Shown in pieces: positions 39,641-42,183 of a DNA stretch of 42,183 nt. The translations under genes and the position numbers were made by a program. How positions within the stretch are numbered: the first letter of the stretch is position 1; the number at the start of each line of letters is the position of its first letter. Below the pieces are notes generated by a model. It saw only the letters and a list, made by a program, of their open reading frames with translations, was not told the origin of the DNA and did not search any database. The stretch comes from a virus. The stretch spans positions 1 through 42,183 of the IMG/VR virus record IMGVR_UViG_3300022871_000036; one strand, written 5' to 3'.

Positions 39641-40028
39641 TGTAGTATATATCGTAGATCAAGGATTAGCCGTAACGGTTGATAGATTGCTATCGAGTCC
39701 GAGTGGGAACGAGCCGAAGTGGATTGACATGGGAACTGGAACAACCGCCGCTACCGCAACTGACACGGCGCTTGAAACACCTGGGGCAGAGGACCGCACG
39801 GTAGGAGTCACAAGCGCGGTTACCACCAGTACCACGGAAGACACATTGCAAGTGGTTGGAACGATCACCTGTACAGGTGCGCCGAAGGCAATCACTGAGA
39901 CGGGATTGTTCACGCATCTGACGAGTACCACGGGATTCCTATACCTCCGTGCAACGTTCGATGTGATCAATCTACAGATTGGGGATTCGATCGGGTTCAC
40001 GATTACAGCCCAGTACAACCAGGGATAA
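39630..40028 (+). CDS. Tail/baseplate protein
   Basis: 132 residues, ATG inside the previous gene after GGAGGCG. The pattern W-I-D-M-G-T-G-T-T-A-A-T-A-T-D-T-A-L-E-T, T-G-A-P-K-A-I-T-E-T-G-L-F, G-F-L-Y-L-R-A-T-F, then I-G-F-T-I-T-A-Q-Y occurs in phage baseplate-rim or fibre-attachment proteins that I recall from several siphoviruses. It is beta-rich. The following strong hairpin separates it from the fibre gene. Confidence 0.6.
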   Translation: MAADVVYIVDQGLAVTVDRLLSSPSGNEPKWIDMGTGTTAATATDTALETPGAEDRTVGVTSAVTTSTTEDTLQVVGTITCTGAPKAITETGLFTHLTSTTGFLYLRATFDVINLQIGDSIGFTITAQYNQG

Positions 40029-40033
40029 TCTGA

Positions 40034-40063
40034 GGGGCGCGGTATATGGGTATATTGCGCCCC
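40034..40063 (+). terminator. Strong 13-bp hairpin between tail genes
   Basis: GGGGCGCGGTATA (40034-40046) pairs fully with TATATTGCGCCCC (40051-40063), with two G-U pairs and a TGGG loop. It lacks a T tract, so it is a weak terminator at best. It may protect or separate the mRNA of the receptor-binding genes that follow. Confidence 0.5.
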
Positions 40064-40078
40064 TGTCGGAGGTGAGAC

Positions 40079-41215
40079 ATGACGACGCTGGCAGCTCCCG
40101 CTGGTAATGAGATACAGAACACTCTCGCTGCCAGCTACACACGAGGAACAGACACAACCATAACGCTAGTCGACGGAACGGAGTTTGCTAACTCTGCGCA
40201 TGTTGTCAGAATCAGCAATGTTGGCAATACGAAGTGGTGTTTGATTATCTACACGACTAAAGCGACTCACGTACTCACGATGGGTGGAGGGGCGACTGAC
40301 TACGCGCTGGCAAAAAATGTCTCAGTCGGAGATGAGGCTTATGAATGGCCTATCGGATCAAACGTTGACGTTGTTGGAGCTGCTGATGAGATTGCTCAAT
40401 TGTTCTCAGAACAAGCAGACAAGATTGACGCGGATGGGACTGTCCCTCTGACTGACGACTGGGACATCGGCAACGGACGCTATATTGCCACTGACAAGAT
40501 CAGAGCGCGTGACGGTGACGGACTGTTGCTTGAGGACGATGGTGGGAATGGTATAGCAATAGCCGATGGCGGGATTATCACTATAGCGAAACAGTCTGCG
40601 GCTAGGGCTTTTATGACTGGAGGCGCGGCGGCTCAGGCGATTTCTACTGGTGCATGGAAACGTGTCCTGCTGACAGCAGAGAGCTTCGACATTCAGGAAG
40701 AGTTCGACATTTCTGTAATCGACGGAACTAGCGATGGTTCAGGGAATGCCTCTACAAAAGTAGTTGACACAGGAGCATTCACAGAGGACGAAGCCTTCTA
40801 TCTTACTATGGCATTCTATAACATAACGGATGGTTTATACGGTGAAGTTACTGCTAAGGTCTCTGACAACGAGCTAACAATCGGCACGGGCGGCGGGAAT
40901 AGCAAAGTGTATAAGTTGTACCACTGTAAATTCACCGCAAAGGCGGCTGGAATCTACCAGGTATCTGGAGGTGTCTACTATGAGTCGCCCGAAGCAGACA
41001 AACGAATACAAGTAGGTATTTACAAAAACGGATCACAGCTTGCCCTGAGCGTCTACCACACCTCTAACGCCGCGCTTATGATTTCTACAATAACAAACAT
41101 CGTACAGTTAGCCGCGACTGACTATTTAGACCTGCGCACCATTCACACTTGCTCAGGAACCGAAACTCTATACGGAGACACGAATACTTTCTTGGCAGTT
41201 GCTAAGATCGCCTAG
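40079..41215 (+). CDS. Receptor-binding fibre with C1q/TNF-like head domain
   Basis: 378 residues, ATG after GGAGGTGAG. Residues 1-110 are a beta-rich attachment domain (T-L-V-D-G-T-E-F, W-P-I-G-S-N-V). Residues about 115-190 carry short collagen- or shaft-like segments (P-L-T-D-D-W-D-I-G, then R-A-R-D-G-D-G-L-L-L-E-D). Residues about 235-378 match a C1q/TNF-like trimerising jelly roll: C-K-F-T-A-K-A-A-G-I-Y-Q-V-S-G-G-V-Y-Y, V-G-I-Y-K-N-G, and a final F-L-A-V-A-K-I-A. Such domains bind host surface ligands. Codon use is more AT-rich than the flanking tail genes, consistent with exchange of the host-range module. Confidence 0.7.
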   Translation: MTTLAAPAGNEIQNTLAASYTRGTDTTITLVDGTEFANSAHVVRISNVGNTKWCLIIYTTKATHVLTMGGGATDYALAKNVSVGDEAYEWPIGSNVDVVGAADEIAQLFSEQADKIDADGTVPLTDDWDIGNGRYIATDKIRARDGDGLLLEDDGGNGIAIADGGIITIAKQSAARAFMTGGAAAQAISTGAWKRVLLTAESFDIQEEFDISVIDGTSDGSGNASTKVVDTGAFTEDEAFYLTMAFYNITDGLYGEVTAKVSDNELTIGTGGGNSKVYKLYHCKFTAKAAGIYQVSGGVYYESPEADKRIQVGIYKNGSQLALSVYHTSNAALMISTITNIVQLAATDYLDLRTIHTCSGTETLYGDTNTFLAVAKIA

Positions 41216-41223
41216 GGGTGTAA

Positions 41224-42183
41224 ATGTACGGGCGCCATCGGTATGGGACAACGAGATACGGATCTTCTGTCGTTCCGGGGGGTACGACGTATCTCAAGAC
41301 CGTCGCGACGGCTGTTGTGACTGTTGTTGGGAGCGTTGGAAGATCGGGGTTTTATTCCAAGGTCATTGCGCTGGCCCAAGCCATTGTTAGTGGTGGGATG
41401 TCGAGGAAGATTGGCAAGCATGCTGATGGATTGGTTGAGGCAACAGGCGGGGTGAAGAGGTTCACCAGGAAGAGTGTTGCATCGGCGTTGGCCACTGTTG
41501 TTGGGAATGTTACAAGGTCAAATGTGTTTTTTAAGGTCGTTGCGCTGGCCCAAGCCATTGTCACTGGCAATTTGTCGAAGCAGGCGGGGAAGATTGTTGA
41601 CCCTGGCGGTGTTGTTGTCACGGGCTCCGTCTCAAGGTCGATTGGTAAGGTAGTGAGTGGGTTGGTCTCCGTCACGGGCAGTGCTCGGCGATTCACCAGG
41701 AAGAGTGTTGCAACCGCTCTGGCCACTGTTGTTGGGAGTGTTGGGCGGTCGAACCTGTTCCATAAGGCGATTGCTGGAATTGTCAGTGTGATTGGTAGTG
41801 TTGTCCGATCCCACAAGAAGGCTCCGAATGGTGGAGTCACCGTCACAGGAAGTGTCACACGCGAGGTCTTCAAGAATATAGTTGGTCAAGTCGATGTGGT
41901 TGGGAGTGCAAGAAGGAGGACAGGGAAGAGTGTTGACCCTGGCGGTGTTGTTGTCACGGGTGATTTGTCGAAGCAGGCGGGGAAGAATGTTGAGGGGCTT
42001 GTTGTTGTCACTGGCTCTCTATCTAGGTCGATTGGGAAGTTAGTAAGTGGGTTGGTCTCCGTCACGGGCAGTGTGCGGAGATTTACCAGGAAGACCGTCG
42101 CGACGGCTGTTGTGACTGTTGTTGGGAGCGTTGGAAGATCGGGGTTTTATTCCAAGGTCATTGCGCTGGCCCAAGCCATTGTT
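41224..42183 (+). CDS. Repeat-bearing tail hub/fibre protein, N-terminal part (3' truncated by window edge)
   Basis: 320 codons, open to the window end. The ATG at 41224 follows AGGGGTG weakly. The start M-Y-G-R-H-R-Y-G-T-T-R-Y-G-S-S is the Tyr-Gly pattern seen at the start of some siphovirus tail proteins. Then come about 15 repeats of 18-21 residues ending in V-V-G-S-V, V-T-G-S-V or similar. The frame is in register with the coding frame at base 1. Joined across a circle, the protein would be at least about 1350 residues, starting here and ending at 3069. Confidence 0.8.
   Translation, partial: MYGRHRYGTTRYGSSVVPGGTTYLKTVATAVVTVVGSVGRSGFYSKVIALAQAIVSGGMSRKIGKHADGLVEATGGVKRFTRKSVASALATVVGNVTRSNVFFKVVALAQAIVTGNLSKQAGKIVDPGGVVVTGSVSRSIGKVVSGLVSVTGSARRFTRKSVATALATVVGSVGRSNLFHKAIAGIVSVIGSVVRSHKKAPNGGVTVTGSVTREVFKNIVGQVDVVGSARRRTGKSVDPGGVVVTGDLSKQAGKNVEGLVVVTGSLSRSIGKLVSGLVSVTGSVRRFTRKTVATAVVTVVGSVGRSGFYSKVIALAQAIV
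41296..42183 (+). repeat. Coding tandem repeat tract at 3' window end
   Basis: The last 93 bases (42091-42183) are an exact copy of 41296-41388, 795 bases (265 codons) apart. Repeat units of about 54-63 bases fill the whole tract. By register, the base after 42183 should be followed by the equivalent of 41389-41415 before the window's base 1 is reached. Confidence 0.9.

Noticed and set aside
439-41889. Many long open frames on the minus strand
   Set aside because: They mirror plus-strand genes, lack ribosome sites, show Ser/Pro/His-rich composition typical of antisense frames, and would conflict with a fully co-directional gene layout.
1-42183. Alternative genetic code (TGA or TAG recoding)
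   Set aside because: TGA and TAG serve as normal stops in tightly overlapping genes across the whole window, and full-length conserved-looking proteins need no readthrough.
1-42183. Temperate phage with integration module
   Set aside because: No integrase, excisionase, CI/Cro-like repressor pair, divergent promoters or attachment-site repeat could be supported. The part missing in the repeat gap appears too small by register to hold them.

Overview
The window is almost an entire tailed-phage genome: a siphovirus-type virion with an HK97-like head and a long non-contractile tail. About 75 tightly packed genes all lie on the + strand. Most junctions are ATGA, GTGA or TTGA stop/start overlaps with strong AGGAGG-type ribosome binding sites. 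TGA is used as a stop throughout, so the genetic code looks standard. No integrase, repressor, divergent operon, tRNA, CRISPR or rRNA was found, so nothing points to lysogeny. The host cannot be named. Two lipobox lipoproteins and a Sec-secreted, beta-barrel-like protein hint at a host with a diderm envelope, but this is inference.

Layout. (1) 1-4.7 kb: the C-terminal part of a repeat-bearing tail hub/fibre protein, then a fibre/baseplate protein and a beta-propeller protein. (2) 4.7-6.7 kb: a lysis/envelope block with a holin-like membrane protein, a small protein, an exported protein and a lipoprotein, closed by a perfect 11-bp rho-independent terminator. (3) 6.9-17.6 kb: DNA metabolism. 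It holds a helicase-methyltransferase fusion, a ribbon-helix-helix protein, a Rad52-like annealing protein, an SbcC/Rad50-like ATPase, a Lar-like anti-restriction protein, SSB, a replication initiator behind a structured leader RNA, and an HNH protein. (4) 17.6-24 kb: a candidate structured RNA, an ASCH-like protein, a PKD-like lipoprotein, the small terminase, then about ten tiny genes including a run of Trp-rich/basic peptides. (5) 24-41.2 kb: the morphogenesis module in standard order. It runs large terminase, portal, MuF, protease with an in-frame nested scaffold, beta-helix decoration protein, major capsid, connectors, tail terminator, tail tube, frameshifted chaperones, tape measure, distal tail and a C1q-like fibre. 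(6) 41.2 kb to the end: the N-terminus of the same repeat-bearing tail protein seen at base 1.

The two ends match inside one gene. The last 93 bases repeat 41296-41388 exactly, and the first 165 bases match 41416-41580 at 163 positions. By repeat register the two ends could be joined by as few as 27 bases. The contig is therefore best read as a circularly mapping phage genome whose assembly broke in a repeat tract.

Expression appears to rely on host sigma-70-type polymerase. Six extended -10 promoters (TGn-TAYARY-like) stand before gene blocks, and three of them form a conserved promoter-plus-leader cassette that begins exactly on the stop codon of the gene upstream. The most unusual feature is the leader of the replication initiator gene (13580-13659). 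A 9-bp outer stem, an inner hairpin and a possible pseudoknot reach into the ribosome binding site, as expected of an RNA translational switch.
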